The position numbers were made by a program, and so were the translations under genes. DNA of 49,915 bases from DASYXW01 sp035934405. Lineage in GTDB: Bacteria > Acidobacteriota > Terriglobia > UBA7540. The stretch is from NCBI GenBank assembly GCA_035934405.1, contig DASYXW010000097.1:1-49915 (forward strand), written 5' to 3'. Numbering within the stretch: the stretch's first letter is position 1; every line of letters starts with the position of its first letter. Positions 17,578 through 26,310 of this stretch are shown here, piece by piece. The notes under the pieces were generated by a model. The model had not been told where the DNA came from. It did not search any database and saw nothing but the letters and a program-made list of their open reading frames with translations.

Positions 17578-19795
17578 GGACCTGTTCGAGCGCCGCCATG
17601 AGCGCCTCCGGCGTGGCCGGGAGCGAAGCGAGACTGATGCCCGTGGCGCTCTCGATTGCGTTGAGGATGGCGGGCGCCGGACCGTCCATCGGCAGCTCGC
17701 CGATTCCCTTGGCGCCCATCGGACCGTAGGGGTAAGGCCGCTCTTCAAAAATCACCCGAATCGGCGGAACGTCCGCCGCGGTCGGAATGATGTAGTTGGT
17801 CATCTGAGCGTTGGCCATTCGGCCGTCCCGCCAGACCACATTTTCATACAAGGCGTAACCGATAGCCTGAGCCACTCCACCCTCGATCTGCCCGCGCGCC
17901 AGCACCGGGTGAATCACTCGGCCCACCTCCTGCACGGCGACGAAGTCTTCCACGCTCGCCTCGCAGGTCACCGTATCCACGCTGACCTCGGCGACGTGCA
18001 CCGCCCACGCGTAAGTGCCGTAGGCGTCCCCTTGGTACTTCTCATCGTCCCAGGAAACGCCGGGTGGTGCTTCGTAGTGACTGCGCGCCCGCAAGACTCC
18101 GCGCCGCGCGGTATACTCCCGGCAGGCGCGGGCAAAGCCTTCGGGCGAGTCGTCGCTTCCCAGCCCGGCGCCGAGCAACGTTTGCTTGAGACCGAGTGCG
18201 GCCGATTCCACCAGCCTGCCGACCACCATGCAGGTGCGCGACGCCACCGTGGGGCCGCTGTTCGGAACTTCGCCAGTATCGGGCTGCGCGATAGCCACCC
18301 ACTCGTAGGGAACCCCCAGCGTCTCGGCGGCAATTTGGGTAAGAATCGTGTTGGTTCCCTGACCCATTTCCGTGCTGGAGGCGAGAATCCGAATTCGACC
18401 TTCCGCGGTCGCCTCCACTTCGACCACGGAGGCCAGGTTGCGCTCGCCCGAACCGGTGAATCCGGCGCCGTGAAAGAACGCCGCGAGGCCCATGCCGCGC
18501 CTGATGCGGTTCCGTCCATTCTCGCGCGCGAACCGCGCCTGCTTGGCGTGATAGTCCGACTCGCGCAAGGCACGGTCCAGCAGCGCTGCGAGGTCGATCT
18601 CTTCGCGAATCACCTGGCCGGTGGCGGTGGTCTCGCCGGTCTTAAGAAAATTCCGCCGGCGGAACTCGTCCGGCTCGAGGCCCAGCGCGGCTGCCACCTT
18701 GTCCATCTGACGCTCGAGCGCGAAGATGCTTTGCGGCGCGCCAAAGCCGCGAAAAGCCCCGTGCGGAGGGGCGCTGGTCGCCACAGCGCGGCTGGTGATT
18801 CGCACGTTCGGACACTGGTAAGGTCCGGCAGCGTGAATCGTGCCGCGCGAGAGGACGACGGGTGACAGCGTGCAGTACGCCCCACCGTCGATGACAAAAT
18901 CAATCTCCATCGCCAGCAGCTTGCCGTCCCGGCTGACCGCGGTACGGTGGCGGGTGCGCGACGGGTGACGCTTGGTCGTGGCCGCCATGTCCTCGGCGCG
19001 GTCGTAGATGATCTTCACCGGCTGGCCCGATTTCCACGCCAGCAGCGCGGCGTGCGCCGCGATCATCGAGGGATACTCTTCCTTGCCGCCGAAGCCGCCA
19101 CCCGTCTCAGTCTGGATAATGCGGACCTTTTCGTCCGGCAGGCCGAAAAGAGTTTTCAGGGCCTTGTGAACATAATAGGGGCATTGCATCGAACCCCAGA
19201 CGGTTACGCCCCACTCGGCGCTGCCCGTCGCAATCATCCCTTGCGGCTCGATGTAGAGTTGCTCCTGCGCGCCGGTGGTGTATTCGCCCTCGACAATCAG
19301 GTCGGCGTCACTCCACGCTGAATCAACGTTGCCTTTTTCCACCCCGAGTTTCTGGAAGACGTTGTCGTCGCCCCAGACAATCGTGTCACCGCGCAGCGAT
19401 TCTTCGATACTGAAAACCGCCGGCAGCGGATCGATTTCCACCGTCACGGCGCGCCGTGCCTCTTCGAGCAGGTACCGGTCTGGATGCGCCAGGAGCAGCA
19501 CGGGCTCTTCGGGATGGTTGACGACGGAATCCGCGAGACACGGCTGGTCATTGGTGATGAGAGCGATGTGGTTGGCGCCGGGAATGTCGGAGGCTCTGAC
19601 GATGGTGAATTCGGCCCAGGAAATCTGCGGATCGAAGCGGATGGCCTTGATGCGTCCGCGCGGCGCGGGACTGCGAACCGTGGCGCCGTAAATCATGCCC
19701 TCGAAACGCAGGTCGTCAACGTAGAGCGCTTTGCCGGTGAGCTTGTCGCGGCCTTCCTTGCGCGGTACCGAAACGCCAATCAGCGACTGGACCAT
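17570..19795 (-). CDS. Xanthine dehydrogenase, molybdenum-binding catalytic subunit
   Basis: 741 residues from the ATG at 19795 (MVQSLIGVSVPRKEGRDKLTG, the usual start of the family). Visible molybdenum-hydroxylase features: GGGFGGKEEYPSM, whose glutamate corresponds to a purine-orienting residue of xanthine oxidases; AFRGFGAPQS; the cofactor segment STEMGQGTNTILTQIAAE; and the catalytic glutamate in GAKGIGELPMDGPAPAI. With its two neighbours it oxidises hypoxanthine to xanthine and urate. The operon context favours this substrate over other members of the family. It begins 4 bases after the nucleoside hydrolase stop. Confidence 0.93.
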   Translation of the reverse strand: MVQSLIGVSVPRKEGRDKLTGKALYVDDLRFEGMIYGATVRSPAPRGRIKAIRFDPQISWAEFTIVRASDIPGANHIALITNDQPCLADSVVNHPEEPVLLLAHPDRYLLEEARRAVTVEIDPLPAVFSIEESLRGDTIVWGDDNVFQKLGVEKGNVDSAWSDADLIVEGEYTTGAQEQLYIEPQGMIATGSAEWGVTVWGSMQCPYYVHKALKTLFGLPDEKVRIIQTETGGGFGGKEEYPSMIAAHAALLAWKSGQPVKIIYDRAEDMAATTKRHPSRTRHRTAVSRDGKLLAMEIDFVIDGGAYCTLSPVVLSRGTIHAAGPYQCPNVRITSRAVATSAPPHGAFRGFGAPQSIFALERQMDKVAAALGLEPDEFRRRNFLKTGETTATGQVIREEIDLAALLDRALRESDYHAKQARFARENGRNRIRRGMGLAAFFHGAGFTGSGERNLASVVEVEATAEGRIRILASSTEMGQGTNTILTQIAAETLGVPYEWVAIAQPDTGEVPNSGPTVASRTCMVVGRLVESAALGLKQTLLGAGLGSDDSPEGFARACREYTARRGVLRARSHYEAPPGVSWDDEKYQGDAYGTYAWAVHVAEVSVDTVTCEASVEDFVAVQEVGRVIHPVLARGQIEGGVAQAIGYALYENVVWRDGRMANAQMTNYIIPTAADVPPIRVIFEERPYPYGPMGAKGIGELPMDGPAPAILNAIESATGISLASLPATPEALMAALEQVHA

Positions 19796-19799
19796 ATGT

Positions 19800-21374
19800 T
19801 CAGTGCAATCGATTGTAGGCGTCCAGCTCCGTCTTGGCGGCGGCGTGGTTCCCAATCCGCAGGTACGCCTGCGCCAGCCGGTAGTGGGCGGCAGCCAGGT
19901 TCGGCCGCAAGCGAATCGCTTGCCGGTACTGCTCGATCGCCGGGGCGTATTTGGCCTGCTCCGCGTAGAGAGCGCCCAATTGAAGGTGAGCGTCCGCGAA
20001 CCGCGGGTCGAGCTTGACGGCGCTCATCAACTGAGACTCGACTTCGGGCAAATGGGTTCCACTTCTCCACAAGGCCAGCGCGTAATCGTATCGCGCCTGG
20101 GCGTTCGAAGGATTCAGGGCGACCTGCTGTTTCAGTCGCGCAATATCCAAGCTGGCAGGCTGGGCGGCGGAGCTGTAGCCTCCCGGGCTCGCGCCGGCAT
20201 TGACGGCGCCGGCCTTGAACTCCGGCTTGTCGTCATATCGGAACTCGCTCGAAGAACCGGCTGAAGGGACCGAAGCCGCTGCGTGAGCGCCGGGCGTCGG
20301 GCCGGGCGTGGGACTGGTCATGAGATGGATGAACAGCCGATAGAGCTTCGCCGTATCCAGATCCTGCTGCACATGCGCCAACTGCTCGCCGAGGCCGGGA
20401 TTGTCGCCCGGCGCCCAGCTCAGCGTATTCCCATAACCGGCTCCGTCGTCCACGTCGGTATCCAGGTACACCATTTCTTCCTTCGTGATGATGCTCGGGT
20501 CCACCCAGGCGGCGGCCGCCAGTTCGTCCCACATGTATTGTCCCGGATGGGTGTATTCGGAAACGTACTGGGCTGCAGGTGTCCGCGCTTGCGCGATCTC
20601 ATCGAGCAGGGCTTGCGTCACGTGCGTCTTGACGGAGATGTCCACGGTCGTGCACGTAATGCTTGGCCACTTGCCGTGGAGCACTTGGTCGGCGGCCTCA
20701 GGATCGAACCAGAAATTGAATTCCCGTTGCGGGTTATGGCTGAATTCCGGGTTGTCGGTAACCGGATTCATGCTGCCGCCCATCACCACCAATTCTTTCG
20801 CGAGTTCGGGGAAATGCGGGTCGAGCTTCATCGCCAGCGCCAAGTTGGTGAGCGGGCCAGCGGCGTAAATCGTCACCTCATGCGGATACTGGCGAACCAT
20901 CCGCACCATGAAGTGCGCCGCGTCTTCGCTTGACGGCTTCGTGGTGGGATTCCCTTCCTTCAACGGCGGCACCACATACGGGTCGTGGTATTTCCATCCC
21001 GGATAGCTGGCGAACCAGGCGCCCATGTAACGAATCCGCCCGTGCAGCTTTTCCCACGCTAGGGCGCGCTCCCGGCTGTTCACGAGCGGAAACACCGCGC
21101 CCGGGACCACGGGAATGTCGCTCCGCCCGATGATCTCCAGCATCCGTAGTGTGTGCGCCACTTCCTCGTCGCGCCAGCCGTCTCCGGTAACCACGGTGAT
21201 TCCCAAAGGATCGACCTCCGGCGATTGAACCAGAACCAGGATGGCGTTCTCGTCCGTGCCCGCCGGGCCCAGGGCATCTTGGTCGATGATCACTTTCCGC
21301 CGGGCCTCGCCCGACGCCAAGGCGCAGGCCAACAAGGTCCACACCATCAGCAGAACCATCCGATGATTTTTCAT
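19800..21374 (-). CDS. Exported nucleoside hydrolase fused to a C-terminal TPR domain
   Basis: 524 residues, first gene of the purine operon. Residues 1-22 are a signal peptide (MKNHRMVLLMVWTLLACALASG). About 25-335 is an inosine-uridine-preferring nucleoside hydrolase domain: KVIIDQDALGPAGTDENAI (calcium/ribose site), VTIYAAGPLTNLALAM, VVMGGSMNP, and MWDELAAAAWVDPSIIT. A proline/alanine-rich linker (about 336-390) leads to about three tetratricopeptide repeats (about 400-520). It should split nucleosides into base and ribose outside the cytoplasm and supply bases to the enzymes encoded downstream. Oddity: the usual DxDxxxDD metal motif has extra residues between its aspartates. The same-operon position makes a purine substrate likely; specificity is inference. 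Confidence 0.85.
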   Translation of the reverse strand: MKNHRMVLLMVWTLLACALASGEARRKVIIDQDALGPAGTDENAILVLVQSPEVDPLGITVVTGDGWRDEEVAHTLRMLEIIGRSDIPVVPGAVFPLVNSRERALAWEKLHGRIRYMGAWFASYPGWKYHDPYVVPPLKEGNPTTKPSSEDAAHFMVRMVRQYPHEVTIYAAGPLTNLALAMKLDPHFPELAKELVVMGGSMNPVTDNPEFSHNPQREFNFWFDPEAADQVLHGKWPSITCTTVDISVKTHVTQALLDEIAQARTPAAQYVSEYTHPGQYMWDELAAAAWVDPSIITKEEMVYLDTDVDDGAGYGNTLSWAPGDNPGLGEQLAHVQQDLDTAKLYRLFIHLMTSPTPGPTPGAHAAASVPSAGSSSEFRYDDKPEFKAGAVNAGASPGGYSSAAQPASLDIARLKQQVALNPSNAQARYDYALALWRSGTHLPEVESQLMSAVKLDPRFADAHLQLGALYAEQAKYAPAIEQYRQAIRLRPNLAAAHYRLAQAYLRIGNHAAAKTELDAYNRLH

Positions 21375-21508
21375 GCTCAGGCTCCTGACCTGCCTGCGCT
21401 GCGTTTGTCAGGAACTACCGCTACCATACTAACCCAAGATGCCCCTCTCTTCCCTATTTGGTCTTTGGCGCAAAGCGGAGTGCGAAGAAGGCCACGGAGA
21501 CACCGCAC

Positions 21509-21538
21509 TTGACAGCCGCGGCGGCCATCCTCTAGGCT
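21509..21538 (+). promoter_or_regulatory. Candidate promoter for glgA
   Basis: A perfect TTGACA (21509-21514) is followed 18 bases later by TAGGCT (21533-21538, three of six matches to the -10 consensus). It lies 44 bases before the GTG start of glgA in the divergent gap with the purine operon. I could not find an equally good promoter for the purine operon in this gap. Confidence 0.4.
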
Positions 21539-21581
21539 TGGTAATCAAAAACTTTCTCGAACTGTTCATTGGAGAATCCGC

Positions 21582-23072
21582 GTGAGAATTGTTTTTGTGG
21601 CCTCGGAAGGCGTGCCCTTTTCGAAAACCGGCGGCCTGGCCGACGTGGTTGGAGCGCTGCCCAAGGCGCTCGTCGAGCAGGGGCTGGAAGTCGACGTCAT
21701 CCTGCCGCGCTACCGCATCACCAATCCGGGGCCGACGGCCCCGTCCGGCGCGAGCATCACCATCCCGCTCGCTTCCGGGTTCAAGTTCGCCTCGATCGAG
21801 GACGGCGGCACGGCCGACGGTGTGCGGCATTATCTTGTGGACTGTCCCGAGTATTTTGACCGCGACGGCCTTTACCAGGAGAAGGGCAAGGCCGACTTCC
21901 CGGACAATTATATGCGCTTTGCCGCCTTCTCACTGGCGGCGCTCGAATTCCTGAAGCGGTTCCCCGCCCCGCCCGACGTCATCCATTGCCACGACTGGCA
22001 GACCGCTCTCGTGCCGGTTTATCTGCGGCACCGCTACGCCCATGACGGATTCTTTCAAAAGACGCCCGTGGTCTTCACCCTTCACAACCTGGCCTATCAG
22101 GGGCTCTTCCCGCCGCATATCCTTCCCGAAATCTCGCTCGACGTGAGCTTACTCACGGTGGACGCCCTCGAATACTACGCCCAGGTGAATCTGCTGAAGG
22201 GCGGCATCGTTTTTTCAGACGCCATCACCACGGTCAGCCGGCGGTACGCGGCGGAGATTCAGACCAAGGAGTTCGGCTGCGGACTCGAAGGCGTGCTGCA
22301 AAAGCGCTCGGACCATATCCGCGGCATCCTCAACGGCGTGGACTACGACGCCTGGAATCCCTCCACCGACAAGCTGATCGCCGCCCACTACACCGTGGAC
22401 AATTTGAAAGGCAAGTCGCTGTGCAAGAAAGCCCTGCTCGAAAAAATGGGGGCGAAGAATCCGGCGCTCGACCGGCCGGTGCTCGGCATCGTCTCGCGCT
22501 TCGACCGCCAGAAGGGCTTTGACCTCATCGCCGCCATTGCGGAAAATCTTGCCACGCAGGACCTCTACATCGTCGCGCTCGGCACTGGCGCGCCGGAGTA
22601 CGAATCGCTTTTCCGCGCGCTCGCCGCCAAGTACCCCGACAAGTTCCTCGTTAAGGTCGCTTATGACAATACCGTGGCTCACGAGATCGAAGCCGGGGCG
22701 GACATGTTCCTCATGCCGTCGCGCTACGAACCGAGCGGCCTGAACCAGATGTACAGCCTGAAGTACGGCACCGTGCCTATCGTGCGGGTGACGGGTGGCC
22801 TCGACGATTCGATCGAGGATTTCGACGGCACGCGCGGCACCGGCTTCAAGTTCAGTGATTATTCCTCGGGCGCCTTGCTGTCCGCGATCACGCGAGCTCT
22901 CGAAACTTATCGCGACCTGGTAGCCTGGCGGCGCGTGATGCAGAATGGCATGAAAAAGGACTTTTCCTGGGGCCGCTCGGCGAAGGAATATGTCGGGCTG
23001 TACGAGAAGCTCGCGCCGGCCCGGGGCGGAATCAAAACCCCGGCGGGCGCATCTAAGGCCAGTGGAGGTTAG
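21582..23072 (+). CDS. glgA: Glycogen synthase (ADP-glucose type)
   Basis: 496 residues, normal for bacterial GlgA (GT5). It starts with GTG at 21582 after a GGAGAA site. N-terminal ADP-glucose loop: SKTGGLADVVGALPKAL. Central HCHDWQTALVPVYLR and FTLHNLAYQGLFP are family hallmarks. C-terminal Rossmann domain: GIVSRFDRQKGFDLI and the catalytic EPSGLNQMYSLKYGTVPIVR. It extends alpha-1,4-glucan from ADP-glucose in the cytoplasm. It is followed after 5 bases by trxA, so the two are probably cotranscribed. No other glg gene is nearby. Confidence 0.96.
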   Translation: MRIVFVASEGVPFSKTGGLADVVGALPKALVEQGLEVDVILPRYRITNPGPTAPSGASITIPLASGFKFASIEDGGTADGVRHYLVDCPEYFDRDGLYQEKGKADFPDNYMRFAAFSLAALEFLKRFPAPPDVIHCHDWQTALVPVYLRHRYAHDGFFQKTPVVFTLHNLAYQGLFPPHILPEISLDVSLLTVDALEYYAQVNLLKGGIVFSDAITTVSRRYAAEIQTKEFGCGLEGVLQKRSDHIRGILNGVDYDAWNPSTDKLIAAHYTVDNLKGKSLCKKALLEKMGAKNPALDRPVLGIVSRFDRQKGFDLIAAIAENLATQDLYIVALGTGAPEYESLFRALAAKYPDKFLVKVAYDNTVAHEIEAGADMFLMPSRYEPSGLNQMYSLKYGTVPIVRVTGGLDDSIEDFDGTRGTGFKFSDYSSGALLSAITRALETYRDLVAWRRVMQNGMKKDFSWGRSAKEYVGLYEKLAPARGGIKTPAGASKASGG

Positions 23073-23077
23073 GGAAA

Positions 23078-23407
23078 ATGGCAGGCAACAACATTGTGGA
23101 GTTTACCGACCAAAATTTTGACGAACAGGTGCTGAAGGCTGAAAAACCGGTGCTGGTGGACTTCTGGGCCACCTGGTGCGGCCCCTGCCGCATGATTGCG
23201 CCCACCGTCGAGTCGATCGCGCAGGAATATGCCGACCGCGCCGTAGTCGGCAAGCTCAACGTGGATGAAAACATGTCCGTGACCAGCCGCTATCGCATCC
23301 AGGGCATTCCGGCGCTGCTCCTATTCAAGAACGGCCAAGTGGCCGAGCAACTAACTGGCGCGCATCCCAAGGACGCCATTGTCAAGATGATCGAGAAGCA
23401 CCTGTGA
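23078..23407 (+). CDS. trxA: Thioredoxin
   Basis: 109 residues with the active site WATWCGPCRM (redox cysteines in CGPC) and the cis-proline segment GIPALLLFKNGQVAEQLTGA. It is the general cytoplasmic disulfide reductant. The ribosome site GGAGG overlaps the end of glgA. A long perfect hairpin follows 11 bases after the stop. Confidence 0.96.
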   Translation: MAGNNIVEFTDQNFDEQVLKAEKPVLVDFWATWCGPCRMIAPTVESIAQEYADRAVVGKLNVDENMSVTSRYRIQGIPALLLFKNGQVAEQLTGAHPKDAIVKMIEKHL

Positions 23408-23418
23408 ATAGCAGCAGT

Positions 23419-23459
23419 CAGAAGGCGGAAGTCAGCAGTCGGCTGACTTCCGCCTTCTG
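23419..23459. terminator. Perfect 18-bp hairpin between trxA and purA
   Basis: Bases 23419-23436 pair without mismatch with 23442-23459 around a 5-base loop. The arms are built from GTCAG/CTGAC and AAGGCGGAA words, and the downstream flank to about 23490 continues with phased TTCTGACTCC-like words seen again at 36.16-36.21 kb. There is no U-run, so it may be a repeat-derived structure that stops or stabilises the glgA-trxA transcript. Confidence 0.6.
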
Positions 23460-23494
23460 GCTTCTGACTCCTGAGTTCTGGCTCCTGATTTTCC

Positions 23495-24793
23495 ATGCCT
23501 CAGAATGTCGTTGTAGTTGGCGTGCAATGGGGTGACGAAGGCAAGGGCAAAGTGGTAGACGCTCTTGCCGAGCACTTCGACATCGTCGCGCGCTACCAAG
23601 GCGGTGCCAACGCTGGACACACCGTGGTGGTGGACGGCAAGAAGTTCATCCTCCAATTGCTGCCTACCGGCCTCGTGCGCCCCGACAAGACGGCCGTCAT
23701 CGGCAACGGCGTCGTGATCGACCCACACGCCCTGCTGAAGGAGCTGGACACCCTCGAAAGCGCCGGGGTTTCGATCGCCGGCCGGCTGCTGATCAGCGAT
23801 CGCGCTCACCTGATTCTCCCCTACCACCGCACCCACGAGGTCGCGGCTGAAGCGGCGCGCGGCGGGTCCAAAATCGGGACCACGGCGAAGGGTATCGGCC
23901 CCACCTATGAGGACAAGGCCGGACGCCGCGGCCTGCGCACGGACGACCTGCACGACGCGGAATCGTTCCGCCGCAAGTGCCGCGAAGTGGTGGAGGAAAA
24001 GAACCGCATGGCCGCGGCGCTATTCGGCCGCGTGCTGCTCGACGGCGGCGAGTGGATGGATGAATATCTGAAGGCCGCCGAGCGCTTTGTGCCGTGCCTC
24101 GCCGACGTCTCCGCCTGGCTCAACACCGAGATGGATCGCGGCAAGCGCGTGCTGTTTGAAGGCGCGCAAGGGGCGCTGCTCGATCTCGACCACGGCACTT
24201 ATCCCTTCGTCACCTCGTCGAGCGCCGCGGCCGGCGGAGCCTGCACTGGCACGGGCGTCGGACCCACCCGCATCGGCGGCGTCATCGGCGTCTCCAAAGC
24301 GTACACGACGCGCGTCGGCAGCGGCCCGTTTCCCACCGAGGCGCTGGGCGCCGACGGCGAAAAGATTCGCGAGCGCGGCGGCGAGTACGGCGCCGTCACC
24401 GGACGCCCGCGGCGCTGCGGCTGGTTTGACGTGCCGGCGGCGCGCTACAGCGCCCGGTTGAATCACCTGAGCGCGCTGGTCATCACCAAGCTCGATATCC
24501 TCGATCACCTGGCGGAAATCCCGGTCGGCGTGGAATACGAATATAAGGGCAAACGCTTCACCAACTTCCCCGCGGAGATTCCCGCGCTCGAACACCTCAA
24601 GGTTCATTACCAGGTCCTGCCCGGCTGGCAGCAGCCTACCTTCGGCCTCTCCGACGAATCGAAGCTCCCACGCCAGGCGCAGGACTACATGCGATTTCTC
24701 TCCGGCGAAGTCGGTGTAAAGGTCGCGATGGTCTCCACCGGCCCCGAGCGCGACCAGACAATCTGGTTGGACGAGTCAGCGGTGAGTGGTTAG
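23495..24793 (+). CDS. purA: Adenylosuccinate synthetase
   Basis: 432 residues, the standard length. It starts VVVVGVQWGDEGKGKVVDAL (the GTP-binding loop of the family), followed by YQGGANAGHTVV with the catalytic histidine, GTTAKGIGPTYEDKAGRRGLR, and the GTP specificity region ITKLDILDHL. It makes adenylosuccinate from IMP and aspartate, the committed step to AMP. The last residues (ESAVSG) and the stop fall in a GTGGTTAGTGG-type repeat that continues into the 20-base gap before the MerR gene. Confidence 0.96.
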   Translation: MPQNVVVVGVQWGDEGKGKVVDALAEHFDIVARYQGGANAGHTVVVDGKKFILQLLPTGLVRPDKTAVIGNGVVIDPHALLKELDTLESAGVSIAGRLLISDRAHLILPYHRTHEVAAEAARGGSKIGTTAKGIGPTYEDKAGRRGLRTDDLHDAESFRRKCREVVEEKNRMAAALFGRVLLDGGEWMDEYLKAAERFVPCLADVSAWLNTEMDRGKRVLFEGAQGALLDLDHGTYPFVTSSSAAAGGACTGTGVGPTRIGGVIGVSKAYTTRVGSGPFPTEALGADGEKIRERGGEYGAVTGRPRRCGWFDVPAARYSARLNHLSALVITKLDILDHLAEIPVGVEYEYKGKRFTNFPAEIPALEHLKVHYQVLPGWQQPTFGLSDESKLPRQAQDYMRFLSGEVGVKVAMVSTGPERDQTIWLDESAVSG

Positions 24794-24813
24794 TCGAGGG
24801 TGGTTAGTGGATA

Positions 24814-25263
24814 ATGGCCCGAAACATGGCAAGAGCGCGCAGAACCAAGACGAAAGGCAAGACCGGCTACATGATCAGCGCCGTGGCGGAGATGTATCAA
24901 ATCCATCCGCAGACGCTGCGGCTCTACGAGCGCGAGGGCCTGTTGAAACCGTCGCGCAGCGAGGGCAACACGCGCCTCTACACCGAAGAAGACCTCGAAC
25001 AGCTCGAGACGATTTTGGGCCTCACGCGCGACCTCGGCGTGAACCTGGCGGGGATCGAGATCATTCTCAACATGCGCCGTCGCATGGCCGAGATGCACCG
25101 CGAAATGCAGGCCTTCGTCGAGTACGTCCGCGACCGGATGCTCGATCGATCGAGCGAGACGGAGGAACGCATCCAGAACGCGCTGGTGCGCGTGGCCCCG
25201 CCGTTCCTGGTCCGCGCGCGGACGCGGCGCGCGCCGATACCCCACCCCGAAGAAAAACAGTGA
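24814..25263 (+). CDS. MerR-family regulator, HspR-like
   Basis: 149 residues. After a basic, probably disordered start (about 1-18), a MerR winged helix-turn-helix is clear: MISAVAEMYQIHPQTLRLYEREGLLKPSRSEGNTRLYTEEDLEQL. It is followed by LTRDLGVNLAGIEIILNMRRRM, the form seen in HspR repressors of the heat-shock response, then a helix likely to dimerise. It would bind DNA as a dimer. HspR genes usually sit with dnaK/grpE/dnaJ or clpB; here it directly follows purA and no chaperone gene is in the window. The ATG at 24826 is an alternative start. Confidence 0.85.
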   Translation: MARNMARARRTKTKGKTGYMISAVAEMYQIHPQTLRLYEREGLLKPSRSEGNTRLYTEEDLEQLETILGLTRDLGVNLAGIEIILNMRRRMAEMHREMQAFVEYVRDRMLDRSSETEERIQNALVRVAPPFLVRARTRRAPIPHPEEKQ

Positions 25264-25315
25264 AGCGGATACCGGCGGGTGGTTGATATCTCGCCTGTCC
25301 ATCGTCGCCGGATTC

Positions 25316-25344
25316 TTGACAACACCGTTGTCGGGTGGTACAAC
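25316..25344 (+). promoter_or_regulatory. Candidate sigma-70 promoter for the gene at 25451
   Basis: TTGACA (25316-25321), 17 bases, then TACAAC (25339-25344, four of six matches). It lies about 105 bases before the ATG at 25451 and after the regulator's stop, so the secreted-protein gene may have its own transcript. A second TTGACA at 25424-25429 is too close to the ATG. Confidence 0.5.
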
Positions 25345-25450
25345 ACGGCGTTGGCCGCGCCATTTCGGATCCTGAGACAGTTGCAAGCGACCTATCGCGA
25401 GGGCGGCGCGGCTCGGACCATTGTTGACAAGTTACTTATCAGGGGGAAAA

Positions 25451-26206
25451 ATGAAGACAACGTGGAAGGTGCTGGTCGCTATTCTTGTCGTCCTCGGCTT
25501 TTCTGTTTCTCCTCGCGGGTTGCGGGGCGACACGTCAGAAGACTCCCGGCAGGCGTTGAGCAAGCTCCTGCTCGGCAAGGAAGTCAAAGCTCTTATCGAA
25601 CTGCCGGCAACCAAAGAAGGATTGAACGTTTACATGAGGGCGGAGGGCAACAAGCGGCTCGACGAACGTGGCATTGACATGGGCTCGTTGAGCAAGTACC
25701 TGAAGTCAAAGGGTGTGGGCGTGGACGCCAACGAATCGGCCACGATCACCGACGTCAAGGTTGACAGCGACCGCGTGGAAATCCATCTGGGAGGCGGCGG
25801 TGAGGGGCGCCGCGGCAGCAAGCACGCCAACAAGGTGAGTCCCGGCTACAAGCGCGCCGGCGGCTCGCGGATCAACTTCCGCTACGAGCGCAACCTGACA
25901 GACAGCGACATCGCTCCAGAGGATTTTCTGAAAGCGATGGGCCGCGTTCTGGATGTAAGCGACATTCAAAATGATATTGCTGAGGCTGGCTTCCCGACCG
26001 AGTTCAAGCAGGCCATCTCCGAGAAGATGGTGAAGGAAGGCATGACCTACCAGATGGTGATACTGGCCTTCGGCGACCCGGAGCAGAAGAAAATCAACGA
26101 CACTACCGACGGCAGCCTTTCCGAGACGTGGTATTACCTGAAAGAAGGCCACCGCTGGGTACTGAGCTTTATCAACGGCAAAGTGACCAAGGTCCAGGCG
26201 TTCTAA
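25451..26206 (+). CDS. Secreted protein of unknown function with BamE/SmpA-like C-terminus
   Basis: 251 residues from the ATG at 25451, which has an AGGGGG site 4 bases upstream; an ATG ten codons earlier lacks this. A signal peptide spans about 1-26 (KTTWKVLVAILVVLGFSVSPRG). The middle is a lysine/glycine-rich domain I do not recognise (about 27-185). The last 55 residues (KMVKEGMTYQMVILAFGDPEQKK...SETWYYLKEGHRWVLSFINGKVTKVQAF) follow the BamE/SmpA pattern: an opening helix, an LGxPxx-like turn, and a closing strand. I infer a periplasmic or lipid-facing role and cannot say more. Confidence 0.72.
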   Translation: MKTTWKVLVAILVVLGFSVSPRGLRGDTSEDSRQALSKLLLGKEVKALIELPATKEGLNVYMRAEGNKRLDERGIDMGSLSKYLKSKGVGVDANESATITDVKVDSDRVEIHLGGGGEGRRGSKHANKVSPGYKRAGGSRINFRYERNLTDSDIAPEDFLKAMGRVLDVSDIQNDIAEAGFPTEFKQAISEKMVKEGMTYQMVILAFGDPEQKKINDTTDGSLSETWYYLKEGHRWVLSFINGKVTKVQAF

Positions 26207-26310
26207 CTCCGTCGCCCGTCGGCGCTGCCAGTCCAGCCTCATTCTTGCCAGCTGTTTTTCCCGGCTGACGGGGGACTATTTCCCTGTAAAATGCTTCTGC
26301 GAGTCAGCCC

